DNA from: DASSNR01 sp036278935
GTDB taxonomy: Bacteria > Gemmatimonadota > Gemmatimonadetes > Gemmatimonadales > Gemmatimonadaceae
Length of the DNA stretch: 5,552 bases
Direction of reading: 5' to 3'
NCBI GenBank assembly: GCA_036278935.1
Contig: DASUKA010000176.1
Span: 1 to 5,552 of the forward strand
Part shown: in pieces, positions 1 to 5,552 of the stretch
How the letters are laid out: every line of letters begins with the position of its first letter
Numbering within the stretch: position 1 is the first letter of the stretch
Notes under the pieces: generated by a model
The model's input: only the letters and a program-made list of their open reading frames with translations
What the model was told of the DNA's origin: nothing
Database searches by the model: none
Made by a program: the position numbers and the translations under genes

Positions 1-26
1 TCGCGGGCGCCGCTCCGCGCTGGCGG

Positions 27-986
27 TCAGCCGGTCACCGCGCTCGCGCGCTCGCGACGCACGACCGACGCTGGCGCGCCCGGCACCGGCTCCTGGAGCA
101 CGAAATCAAAGGCGATCTCAGCGAATGGCGCATCGAGCCCACGACCCCGGATCTCGGCTGGATCGTCGTGTCGCACGACGTCGGGGATCAGCTCGTCGCG
201 TGTGGCAAAGGCAAAGTCGTCGTGCAGCAACGGATCGCCGGCAATGTTGATCTGTGTGGTGAGATGGCGATAGCCCGGTGCGGAGACAAAGAAGTGGATG
301 TGGGCCGGACGCTGCCCATGGCGGCCCAACTGGTCCAGCAGCTGCTGTGTTGGGCCGTCGGGGGCGACACCGTAGCCCGCGGGCATGATGCTGCGGAAGC
401 GATAGCGCCCGTCGGCGCCGGTCTCGATGCGGCGGCGCAGATTGAACGGGGGCTGCGATGTGTCGAAGAACGAGTAGTTGCCGAGTGCGTTCGCGTGCCA
501 CACATCCACGATCGCGCCGTCCACCGGTTCGCCGTCCGTGTTGAGCACGCGGCCCGTCATGAATAGTGTCTCGCCCGCTTCCGTGCCATCGTCCAGCCGT
601 GCCTCGCTCCTGGACAGCGGGGCACCGGCCACATACAGCGGTCCCTCGATCGTGCGTGTCGTGCCGTCCTCGAGCCCTGCCGCGCGATCGGCGGCATCCA
701 TGCGCAGGTCGAGGAAGTGGTCGAAGCCGAGCCCCGGAGACAGCAGGCCCATCTCGCGGGCCTGGCCCGCCTCGGTGAGGTAGCTGACGGCCGTCCAGTA
801 TTCGTCCGGCTGCACGTCGAAGTCCTCGATGGTGCGAAACAGATCCGATACGATCCGGCGGACGATTTGCTTCACGCGCGGGTCACCCGCGCTGTTCTCA
901 CTGCCACTGATTCGATCGAGGAATCGCTCGATCTGCTCGTCGTGAAATCGTTCGAGCTGCGCGTCGGGTGGGATGCTGCCGTGCAT
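27..986 (-). CDS. catA: Catechol 1,2-dioxygenase (intradiol ring cleavage)
   Basis: Cytoplasmic non-haem Fe(III) enzyme that opens catechol between its two hydroxyls to give cis,cis-muconate, the entry to the ortho (beta-ketoadipate) branch of aromatic breakdown. The 319-residue product has the helical N-terminal dimerisation domain (about residues 15-110), the EGPLYVAGAP signature (114-123) and the catalytic beta-sandwich. All four expected iron ligands are visible: Tyr171 in GNYSFFD, Tyr205 in PAGYG, and His229 and His231 in RPAHIHFF, with the conserved Arg226 just before. The FNLRRRIETGADGRYRFRS stretch is typical of CatA rather than of hydroxyquinol dioxygenases. The frame stays open to an ATG at 1073, but the start at 986 is preferred because a near-perfect ribosome binding site lies directly upstream and because it gives the usual family length (about 310). 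The extra 29 residues would be an odd Met/Arg-rich leader. The gene is divergent from the prenyltransferase gene. No catB, catC or regulator gene lies in the window. Chlorocatechol or another substituted catechol as substrate cannot be excluded. Confidence 0.95.
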   Translation of the reverse strand: MHGSIPPDAQLERFHDEQIERFLDRISGSENSAGDPRVKQIVRRIVSDLFRTIEDFDVQPDEYWTAVSYLTEAGQAREMGLLSPGLGFDHFLDLRMDAADRAAGLEDGTTRTIEGPLYVAGAPLSRSEARLDDGTEAGETLFMTGRVLNTDGEPVDGAIVDVWHANALGNYSFFDTSQPPFNLRRRIETGADGRYRFRSIMPAGYGVAPDGPTQQLLDQLGRHGQRPAHIHFFVSAPGYRHLTTQINIAGDPLLHDDFAFATRDELIPDVVRHDDPAEIRGRGLDAPFAEIAFDFVLQEPVPGAPASVVRRERASAVTG

Positions 987-1217
987 GTGGACCTCCTCCT
1001 GCAAGACCATCGCAGTGGGGGCACGCCGCAACATCAGGGCCATGGGCTGGCGCATCAACCGCATCACCGGCACCGCTGCGGCTCATGGCGCCGTCGTGCT
1101 GTTCGCCGTGCTATTCATGGCGGAGCGCCGAACCTCCCCTGTAACTTTGAGCATCGAACGCCACATGGAGCGCCCCACCCGCAACTCCGCCGGCTCATCA
1201 CAGCAGGATCATCGCTC
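987..1217. promoter_or_regulatory. Divergent intergenic region, catA / prenyltransferase
   Basis: These 231 bases separate two divergent genes and must hold both promoters unless transcription enters from elsewhere. I find no convincing -35/-10 pair on either strand. The weak TGTAACTTT at 1140-1148 resembles the -10 proposed upstream of the DUF305 gene, but it has no matching -35. The 8-base direct repeat GGAGCGCC occurs at 1122-1129 and 1167-1174, 45 bases apart. Both copies are preceded by CATGG or a close variant, so it could be an operator or chance. A weak ribosome binding site (AGGA, 1205-1208) precedes the prenyltransferase start. No small gene is supported here. Confidence 0.4.
991..1000 (-). 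promoter_or_regulatory. Strong ribosome binding site of catA
   Basis: Read on the minus strand this is AGGAGGAGGT, followed by CCAC and the ATG at 986. It matches the anti-Shine-Dalgarno sequence almost completely. The AGGAGG core sits 8 bases from the start codon. It decides the start of the dioxygenase at 986 over the upstream in-frame ATGs at 1010, 1034, 1043 and 1073. Confidence 0.85.
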
Positions 1218-2291
1218 ATGACCTCTGCATCCACCGACTCCCCAGCTTCCACCGTCCCCACCGGCCGCCGTCCGGCCGGCCGTGGCCCGCGCGAGTGGGC
1301 GCATGCATTCACCGGCTTCTACCCGCCGCTCGCCGAGGACCTGGCCGAGCTGGACCCGATCGCGCGGTTCCTCTACTCCGCTCGCAGCGTCATTCTCGTG
1401 ATCTCCTTCCAGGCCGCGCTGCTGGCCGGCCTGCTGGCGCTCACCGACCGTCGCTTCGAGGCGGTGCCCTTCGTGCTGGTGGTGCTCGGCTACGTGGTGC
1501 TGCACATGATCAGCAATCTCTCCAACGATTACTTCGGCGCGCGCCGGGGGCATGACACGGCCGACTCGCCGCGCCGGCGGTACACCGTGCACCCGGTGTT
1601 GAGCGGTGCCGTGAGCTCGAAGTTGCTCGTGCGCGGGCTGCTGGTGCTCGCCGCCATCGCTATTGCGATCGGTATCTACTTCATCATGCTGCGCGGATGG
1701 GCGGCGGTGCTGCTGGTGGCGGCGGGCGCGCTGCTGCTCTGGTCGTACGATGCCGCGCCGCGCGCGCTCAAGGAGCTGGGGCTGGGCGAGATTGCAGCGT
1801 TCATCGTGTGGGGGCCGCTCATGGTGGCTGGAGGCTACTACGTGATCGGCGGGCACTTTTCGGGCGACGTGCTGCTGGCGTCCATTCCCTACGGACTCGG
1901 CGTGATGTCGATCCTCGTGGGCAAGCACATCGACCAGCGGGAGTTCGACCGCGGCCAGCACCAACGCACGCTGCCTGTATTACTCGGGGAGGGGTGGGCG
2001 CGCCTGCTCAACCGGACGGCCATCGTCCTCATGTATCTCGTGGTGTTCGTCGGCATCGCGGTGGGAGCCCTCACGCCGTTCGCGCTCCTGGTGCTACTGG
2101 CCGCGCCGCGCGCGCTGCGTGCCGTGCGCGTGATGTCGACCCCGGCGCCGAGCGAGCCGCCGCCCGGGTACGTGGGTTGGCCGCTCTGGTACCACCGCGT
2201 GTGTCTGGTGCACAACCGCGCCTTCGGCTGGCTGTACGTGATCGGGATTGCGGCAGGGGCACTCCTGCCGGGGGTGCGGCTGGGCGGGTGA
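1218..2291 (+). CDS. UbiA-family membrane prenyltransferase, MenA-like
   Basis: Integral membrane enzyme of the UbiA superfamily, whose members attach a polyprenyl chain to an aromatic or other acceptor. The closest resemblance is to MenA (1,4-dihydroxy-2-naphthoate polyprenyltransferase of menaquinone synthesis). The 357-residue product has a polar N-terminal tail of about 50 residues and then roughly eight or nine hydrophobic helices between residues 57 and 352. The first Asp-rich motif is NDYFGARRGHDTAD (103-116). The second lies in KHIDQREFDR (236-245), followed by RTLPVLLG (250-257), which is MenA-like, as is ELGLGEIAAFIVWGPLMVAGG (186-206). Compared with usual MenA motifs, the aspartate expected at position 107 is Gly and the spacing of the second motif differs (Asp239, Asp244), so the substrate is uncertain. 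The start at 1218 was chosen because it has an AGGA upstream and the frame before it encodes no family-like sequence. No other quinone genes are nearby. Start sites farther upstream (for example 1155) are less likely. Confidence 0.85.
   Translation: MTSASTDSPASTVPTGRRPAGRGPREWAHAFTGFYPPLAEDLAELDPIARFLYSARSVILVISFQAALLAGLLALTDRRFEAVPFVLVVLGYVVLHMISNLSNDYFGARRGHDTADSPRRRYTVHPVLSGAVSSKLLVRGLLVLAAIAIAIGIYFIMLRGWAAVLLVAAGALLLWSYDAAPRALKELGLGEIAAFIVWGPLMVAGGYYVIGGHFSGDVLLASIPYGLGVMSILVGKHIDQREFDRGQHQRTLPVLLGEGWARLLNRTAIVLMYLVVFVGIAVGALTPFALLVLLAAPRALRAVRVMSTPAPSEPPPGYVGWPLWYHRVCLVHNRAFGWLYVIGIAAGALLPGVRLGG
2251..2270 (+). repeat. Perfect 7-bp hairpin in the 3' end of the prenyltransferase gene
   Basis: CGGCAGG (2251-2257) and CCTGCCG (2264-2270) form a perfect GC-rich stem with a six-base loop. 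It lies within the last codons of the prenyltransferase gene, about 20 bases before its stop. No T-run follows, so it is not a classical intrinsic terminator. It might slow transcription, stabilise the 3' end of the mRNA, or be a chance outcome of high GC. Confidence 0.35.
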
Positions 2292-2354
2292 TAGTGTCCA
2301 GCTCGATGATCCTCAGCCGGCATCACCACTGCCTGACGACGGAGTAACTCCACC

Positions 2355-3122
2355 ATGCCCATGACTCTCGCCGAACGCCGCGCGGCCTTCCGCGCGCTAC
2401 ACCAGGAAGGCTGCTTCATCCTGCCGAACCCCTGGAACCCCGCGGGGGCGCGCCGTCTGCAAGCGCTCGGCTTCGAGGCCATCGCGTCCACCAGCTCTGG
2501 CGCGGCGTGGGCGCTCGGCCGCGAGGACGGGGAGATGTCGCGCGACGAGGTGCTTGCCCACCTCACCATGTTATGCGAGGCGACCGATCTGCCGGTGAAC
2601 GCCGACTTCGAGCGCGGCTTTGCCGACGCACCGGAGGGGGTCGCCACCAACGTGACGATGGCCGTCGACACTGGTGTTGCCGGCCTGTCCATCGAGGACC
2701 GTACCGGAAAGGCGCTCTACGATCCCCAGCTCGCCGTGGAGCGCATCCGCGCCGCGCGCGAGGCGATCGACCGGTCGGGGCAGGATGTGATGCTCATCGG
2801 GCGCTCGGAGGGCTTTCTCATCGGCCGCACCGAGCTGCGCGAAACGATCAGCCGGCTCGCCGCGTACGCCCAGGCGGGCGCCGACTGTCTGTACGCGCCG
2901 GGCATCCGGGACCTCGGGCAGATCGCCGAGGTGGTGTCGGCGGTGGCGCCGAATCCGGTGAACGTGCTGCTCATGGGACCCGGGATGCGCGTGGCGGAGC
3001 TGGCGGAGGTGGGCGTGCGCCGGGTGAGCGTGGGCGGCGGACTGGCGGCGGCCACCTGGGCGCGGTTCGAGGAGGTGGCGCGGACGCTCAAGGACGAGGG
3101 AACGATGCCGGCTCGGCGCTGA
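2355..3122 (+). CDS. Isocitrate lyase / PEP mutase superfamily enzyme
   Basis: Predicted soluble TIM-barrel enzyme of the isocitrate lyase/phosphoenolpyruvate mutase superfamily (the PrpB/PEP-phosphonomutase-like group). These enzymes make or break C-C or C-P bonds of small 2-oxo or carboxylic acids through an Mg-bound enolate. The 255-residue product is a full single-domain barrel. Visible landmarks are LPNPWNPAGARRLQALGF (23-40), STSSGAAWALG (45-55), the metal-binding strand NADFERGF (82-89, Asp84 and Glu86), SIEDRTG (112-118, Glu114) and IGRSEGF (148-154), which occupies the place of the usual ARTDA strand. The KKCGH catalytic loop of isocitrate and methylisocitrate lyases is absent, with RTGKALYD at 116-123 instead, so those activities are unlikely. 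Oxaloacetate decarboxylase or phosphonopyruvate-hydrolase-like chemistry is possible, but the substrate cannot be read from sequence. The start at 2355 has GGAG at 2341-2344, and an ATG two codons later is an alternative. It lies 63 bases after the prenyltransferase gene and could be co-transcribed with it. Confidence 0.88.
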   Translation: MPMTLAERRAAFRALHQEGCFILPNPWNPAGARRLQALGFEAIASTSSGAAWALGREDGEMSRDEVLAHLTMLCEATDLPVNADFERGFADAPEGVATNVTMAVDTGVAGLSIEDRTGKALYDPQLAVERIRAAREAIDRSGQDVMLIGRSEGFLIGRTELRETISRLAAYAQAGADCLYAPGIRDLGQIAEVVSAVAPNPVNVLLMGPGMRVAELAEVGVRRVSVGGGLAAATWARFEEVARTLKDEGTMPARR

Positions 3123-3147
3123 CAATTTCGGGGTGCCATGCTAGCTT
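3119..3147 (+). promoter_or_regulatory. Candidate sigma-70-type promoter of the DUF305 gene
   Basis: CTGACA at 3119-3124 (five of six matches to TTGACA) is followed after 17 bases by TAGCTT at 3142-3147. That -10 is preceded by TGC, giving an extended -10. The -35 overlaps the TGA stop of the upstream lyase-family gene. Transcription would begin near 3154, leaving a leader of about 55 bases before the DUF305 start. The -10 lies inside a 14-base near-palindrome, ATGCTAGCTTGCAT (3138-3151, 12 of 14 positions symmetric), which might be an operator. The -10 itself matches the TATAAT consensus at only three positions, so the call is moderate. Confidence 0.45.
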
Positions 3148-3193
3148 GCATCGCTCAGCAGCACGTCACGGTCTTCAGCTCCAGCCGCCCTTC

Positions 3194-3200
3194 AGGAGGA
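3194..3200 (+). promoter_or_regulatory. Ribosome binding site of the DUF305 gene
   Basis: AGGAGGA ends 8 bases before the ATG at 3209. An in-frame ATG at 3200 overlaps this site and so cannot use it, which fixes the start at 3209. Confidence 0.8.
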
Positions 3201-3208
3201 TGATCGGT

Positions 3209-3904
3209 ATGACGCCTGTCCGCATCCGCGGGATCTCCGCGGTCATGCTCGCCGCCATGGCGGGCGCGGCCTGCAGCAGTGCCACGCGAGGGGCGGCGCA
3301 ACACGCGTCGCAACCGGCTGCCGTCGCCGATGAGAGCGAGCAGGCCGCCATCGCGCAGGCGCGCACTGACAGCATCCGCCGCCCGTACACAGAGGCGGAC
3401 ATCCGCTTCATGACCGGGATGATCCCTCACCATTCGCAGGCGATCGTGATGTCCGGGTGGGCGCCGAGTCACGGTGCGAACCCCGACGTGCAGCGACTGG
3501 CCGCGCGGATCATCAACGCCCAGCGCGACGAGATCGTGACCATGCAGAGCTGGCTGCGCGACCGCCGCCAGCCGGTGCCGCCGGCATCGGCCGCGGGAAT
3601 GCCCATGATGGCCATGGATGGGAGCCAGCATACGATGCTCATGCCGGGCATGCTCACGCCCGAGCAGATGAAGCAACTCGACGCGGCGCGCGGCGCCGAC
3701 TTCGACCGGCTCTTTCTCACCTTCATGATCCAGCACCACAGCGGCGCCATCTCCATGGTGAAGGATCTGTTCGCCTCCTACGGCGCCGGGCAGGACGAGC
3801 TCGTCTTCAAGCTCGCGTCCGAAATCAATGTCGACCAGAGCACCGAGATCGCGCGGATGCGGAAGATGCTCGTCTTCCTCGCGCTCGGCGGCGGCTCTCA
3901 GTGA
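3209..3904 (+). CDS. DUF305 probable lipoprotein, likely copper-binding
   Basis: Exported DUF305-family protein of 231 residues. The family adopts a ferritin-like helical fold, and some members (CopM-like) bind copper in the periplasm or outside the cell. The N-terminus has basic residues (Arg5, Arg7), a short hydrophobic segment (8-21) and Cys22 in AGAACSSA. This suggests lipidation, although the residue at -3 is Gly rather than the usual Leu, so a plain signal peptide is possible. After a polar linker (23-60) come the two family motifs, FMTGMIPHHSQAIVM (67-81, His74-His75) and FMIQHHSGAISM (172-183, His176-His177), with MLTPEQM at 148-154 between them. A Met-rich stretch at 131-148 (seven Met and one His in 18 residues) is a plausible Cu(I) site. 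The start at 3209 follows a strong ribosome binding site. The gene lies 86 bases after the lyase-family gene, with its own candidate promoter, and 56 bases before the LVIVD lipoprotein gene, so these two probably form a transcription unit. Copper binding is inferred from the family and motifs. Confidence 0.9.
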   Translation: MTPVRIRGISAVMLAAMAGAACSSATRGAAQHASQPAAVADESEQAAIAQARTDSIRRPYTEADIRFMTGMIPHHSQAIVMSGWAPSHGANPDVQRLAARIINAQRDEIVTMQSWLRDRRQPVPPASAAGMPMMAMDGSQHTMLMPGMLTPEQMKQLDAARGADFDRLFLTFMIQHHSGAISMVKDLFASYGAGQDELVFKLASEINVDQSTEIARMRKMLVFLALGGGSQ

Positions 3905-3960
3905 TCACCACGTTGTCATCCGTCCGTCTCCTCCACTCAGCTGAATCAGGGGAATCCGCC

Positions 3961-5552
3961 ATGGCACTCGCGCATCACGCTCACCGTTCGGGGGCTCGAC
4001 GTCTCGCTGCCCCGCTCCCGTCGCTCGTGCTGGCCGCAGGGCTCGCATCGCTGGCGGCCTGTGCCCACCCGGCGGCATCGTCGTATGGCGGTGGCCCGTC
4101 GCCCGAGACCGCCCAGCCGCCCGCCGCCGGCATGTCGACGGCGGCGCCGAATCCCGATCCGCGCGTCGGACTCAAGGCGGGACTCTGGGACGCCGGCGAG
4201 GCCGCGTGGAATCTCAACGTGATGTCGCAGACGCAGCCGGTGGGGAAGTTCCGCGGCGTCACGAACTCCGATCTCGCCTTCACCGGTCCGTACGCGATTC
4301 AGGGCAACTACGACGGCTTCCAGGTGTGGGACGTCTCGAATCCCAGCCACCCCACGCTCAAGGTCGGCTTTCTCTGCCCCGCGTCGCAGAGCGACGTGTC
4401 AGTCTACAAGAACCTGCTCTTCGTCTCCGGCGAAGGACTCACCGGGCGCCTCGACTGCGGGATGGAAGGGGTGAAGGACACCGTGAGCAAGGAGCGGCTG
4501 CGCGGGCTCCGCATCTTCGACATCAGCGACATCGCGCATCCGGTGAACGTGGGCAACGTGCAGACCTGCCGCGGCTCACACACGCACACGGTGTTGGTGG
4601 ACCCCAAGGATCCTGACGATGTGTACGTCTACATCTCGGGCTCGGCGGGCGTGCGGTCGCCAAACGAGTTGGCTGGCTGCTCCGGCGCGCAGCCCGGCGA
4701 GGATCCGAACACCGCGCTCTTCCGCATCGAGGTGATCAAGGTGCCGCTGGCGCACCCCGAGCAGGCGGCGATCGTGAGCAGCCCGCGCATCTTCAACGAT
4801 CTCACCGCGCCGCCCACGCACGGAATGGCGCAGGCGGACATCGCCGAGATGGCGGCCGCCAAGGCCAAGGGCGCGTTCGTCGTGAGCATCATGGGACAGG
4901 AGACGGTGCTGCCGGATCGGTTCAGCGATCACATGCTCGACAGCATCGTCACGGCACGCAACGGCTCCGGCGCGCCGACGGGCGCAGACAGCGCAGCGCT
5001 CCGTGCCGCGCTTCCGGGGATCATCGCCAAGCTCGTGGGCGCGCAGCCTGGCGGCGGGAACGGCCCGAAGCCCGGGCCCACGCAGTGTCACGACATCACG
5101 GTCTATCCGGCCATCGGACTCGCGGGCGGAGCGTGCGAGGGATACGGCATGCTGCTCGACATCCGCGACCCGACGCACCCGGTGCGGCTGCAGGCGGTAT
5201 CCGATTCCAACTTCTCCTACTGGCACTCGGCCACGTTCAACAACGACGGCACGAAGGTGCTGTTCACCGACGAATGGGGCGGGGGCGGCCAGCCGAAGTG
5301 CCGGGCCAGCGACCCGCGCGACTGGGGTGCGGATGCGATCTTCACGCTCGTGAACGGGCGGATGCAGTTCCAGAGCTACTACAAGCTCCCCGCGCCGCAG
5401 ACGCCGCAGGAGAACTGCGTGGCGCACAACGGCTCGCTCATCCCGATTCCGGGGCGCGACGTGATGGTGCAGGCGTGGTATCAGGGCGGCATCTCTGTCT
5501 TCGACTGGACCGACGCCGCGCACCCGAAGGAGATCGCCTTCTTCGACCGCGG
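3961..5552 (+). CDS. LVIVD-repeat beta-propeller lipoprotein, 3' end outside window
   Basis: Five-prime part (530 complete codons) of a large exported protein with no stop before the window end. The start at 3961 has AGGGGA at 3948-3953, 7 bases upstream. The N-terminus is a clear lipoprotein signal: basic residues, a hydrophobic core (17-33) and lipobox LAAC with Cys34, followed by a low-complexity Ala/Pro/Gly linker to about residue 66. The body carries blade repeats of the LVIVD type, G-x-x-[hydrophobic]-[FW]-D-[VI]-[ST]-[ND]-x-x-HP, at 119-131 (GFQVWDVSNPSHP), 182-194 (GLRIFDISDIAHP), 396-407 (GMLLDIRDPTHP, one residue shorter) and 510-522 (GISVFDWTDAAHP). This predicts a beta-propeller at the cell surface or in the periplasm. 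A helical, Gly/Pro-rich insertion sits at about 318-374. His residues recur in similar settings (SHTH 206-209, THG 286-288, CHD 376-378, WHS 421-423, AHN 488-490). The molecular function of LVIVD proteins is unknown. The upstream DUF305 gene suggests a shared envelope or metal role. Confidence 0.88.
   Translation, partial: MALAHHAHRSGARRLAAPLPSLVLAAGLASLAACAHPAASSYGGGPSPETAQPPAAGMSTAAPNPDPRVGLKAGLWDAGEAAWNLNVMSQTQPVGKFRGVTNSDLAFTGPYAIQGNYDGFQVWDVSNPSHPTLKVGFLCPASQSDVSVYKNLLFVSGEGLTGRLDCGMEGVKDTVSKERLRGLRIFDISDIAHPVNVGNVQTCRGSHTHTVLVDPKDPDDVYVYISGSAGVRSPNELAGCSGAQPGEDPNTALFRIEVIKVPLAHPEQAAIVSSPRIFNDLTAPPTHGMAQADIAEMAAAKAKGAFVVSIMGQETVLPDRFSDHMLDSIVTARNGSGAPTGADSAALRAALPGIIAKLVGAQPGGGNGPKPGPTQCHDITVYPAIGLAGGACEGYGMLLDIRDPTHPVRLQAVSDSNFSYWHSATFNNDGTKVLFTDEWGGGGQPKCRASDPRDWGADAIFTLVNGRMQFQSYYKLPAPQTPQENCVAHNGSLIPIPGRDVMVQAWYQGGISVFDWTDAAHPKEIAFFDR

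Noticed and set aside
987..1073. 29-residue N-terminal extension of CatA from the ATG at 1073
   Set aside because: The strong AGGAGGAGGT site lies inside this stretch just before the ATG at 986, and the extension exceeds the usual family length.
717..1217. Upstream extension of the prenyltransferase frame
   Set aside because: It overlaps catA on the other strand, resembles no UbiA sequence, and would add 167 residues before the membrane domain.
2251..2270. Intrinsic terminator after the prenyltransferase gene
   Set aside because: The stem is good but lies inside the coding region and has no following T-run.
1209..2692. Long minus-strand open frames opposite the prenyltransferase and lyase genes
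   Set aside because: They show no recognisable domain, and the opposite strand encodes well-supported protein families.
2507..3208. Long plus-strand open frame that runs through the lyase-family gene and into the DUF305 gene
   Set aside because: The part before 3209 translates to Arg/Gly-rich sequence typical of a shifted frame in GC-rich DNA. The real DUF305 start has its own ribosome binding site and signal peptide.
3937..3944. TCAGCTGA palindrome between the DUF305 and LVIVD genes
   Set aside because: Eight bases alone is too short and common to call an operator, and no promoter elements are near it.
4576..5523. 315-codon minus-strand open frame opposite the LVIVD gene
   Set aside because: Its His/Arg/Val-rich translation is a shadow of GC-biased codons. 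The plus strand has clear lipobox and blade motifs.

Overview
This 5.55 kb window is GC-rich bacterial chromosomal DNA. It holds four complete protein genes and the 5' part of a fifth. I see no rRNA, tRNA, CRISPR array, insertion sequence or other sign of recent mobility. The GC content, the promoter style and the neighbouring DUF305 and LVIVD-repeat lipoprotein genes suggest an environmental Gram-negative-type bacterium. Gemmatimonadota is my best guess, but this is an inference from gene flavour and not from a marker gene.

Layout. On the minus strand, 27-986 encodes an intradiol catechol 1,2-dioxygenase (CatA) with a complete iron site. Its start is fixed by a very strong ribosome binding site. 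A 231-base divergent intergenic region follows. All other genes are on the plus strand: a MenA-like UbiA-family membrane prenyltransferase (1218-2291) with altered Asp-rich motifs; a member of the isocitrate lyase/PEP mutase superfamily (2355-3122) that lacks the KKCGH loop of true isocitrate lyases; a DUF305 probable lipoprotein with two His-His motifs and a Met-rich stretch (3209-3904); and a large LVIVD-repeat (beta-propeller type) lipoprotein (3961 to beyond the window end).

How the genes fit together. The first three genes are cytoplasmic or membrane metabolic enzymes with no obvious shared pathway. CatA is alone, with no muconate-processing genes beside it in the window. The last two look like a separate envelope unit: a candidate promoter (CTGACA, 17-base spacer, TAGCTT) overlaps the stop codon of the lyase-family gene, and both products carry lipoprotein-type signal peptides. 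The DUF305 protein has probable copper ligands, and the LVIVD protein has a His placed at the apparent start of several propeller blades. A joint extracytoplasmic metal (perhaps copper) function is the most interesting hypothesis here, and it is unproven.
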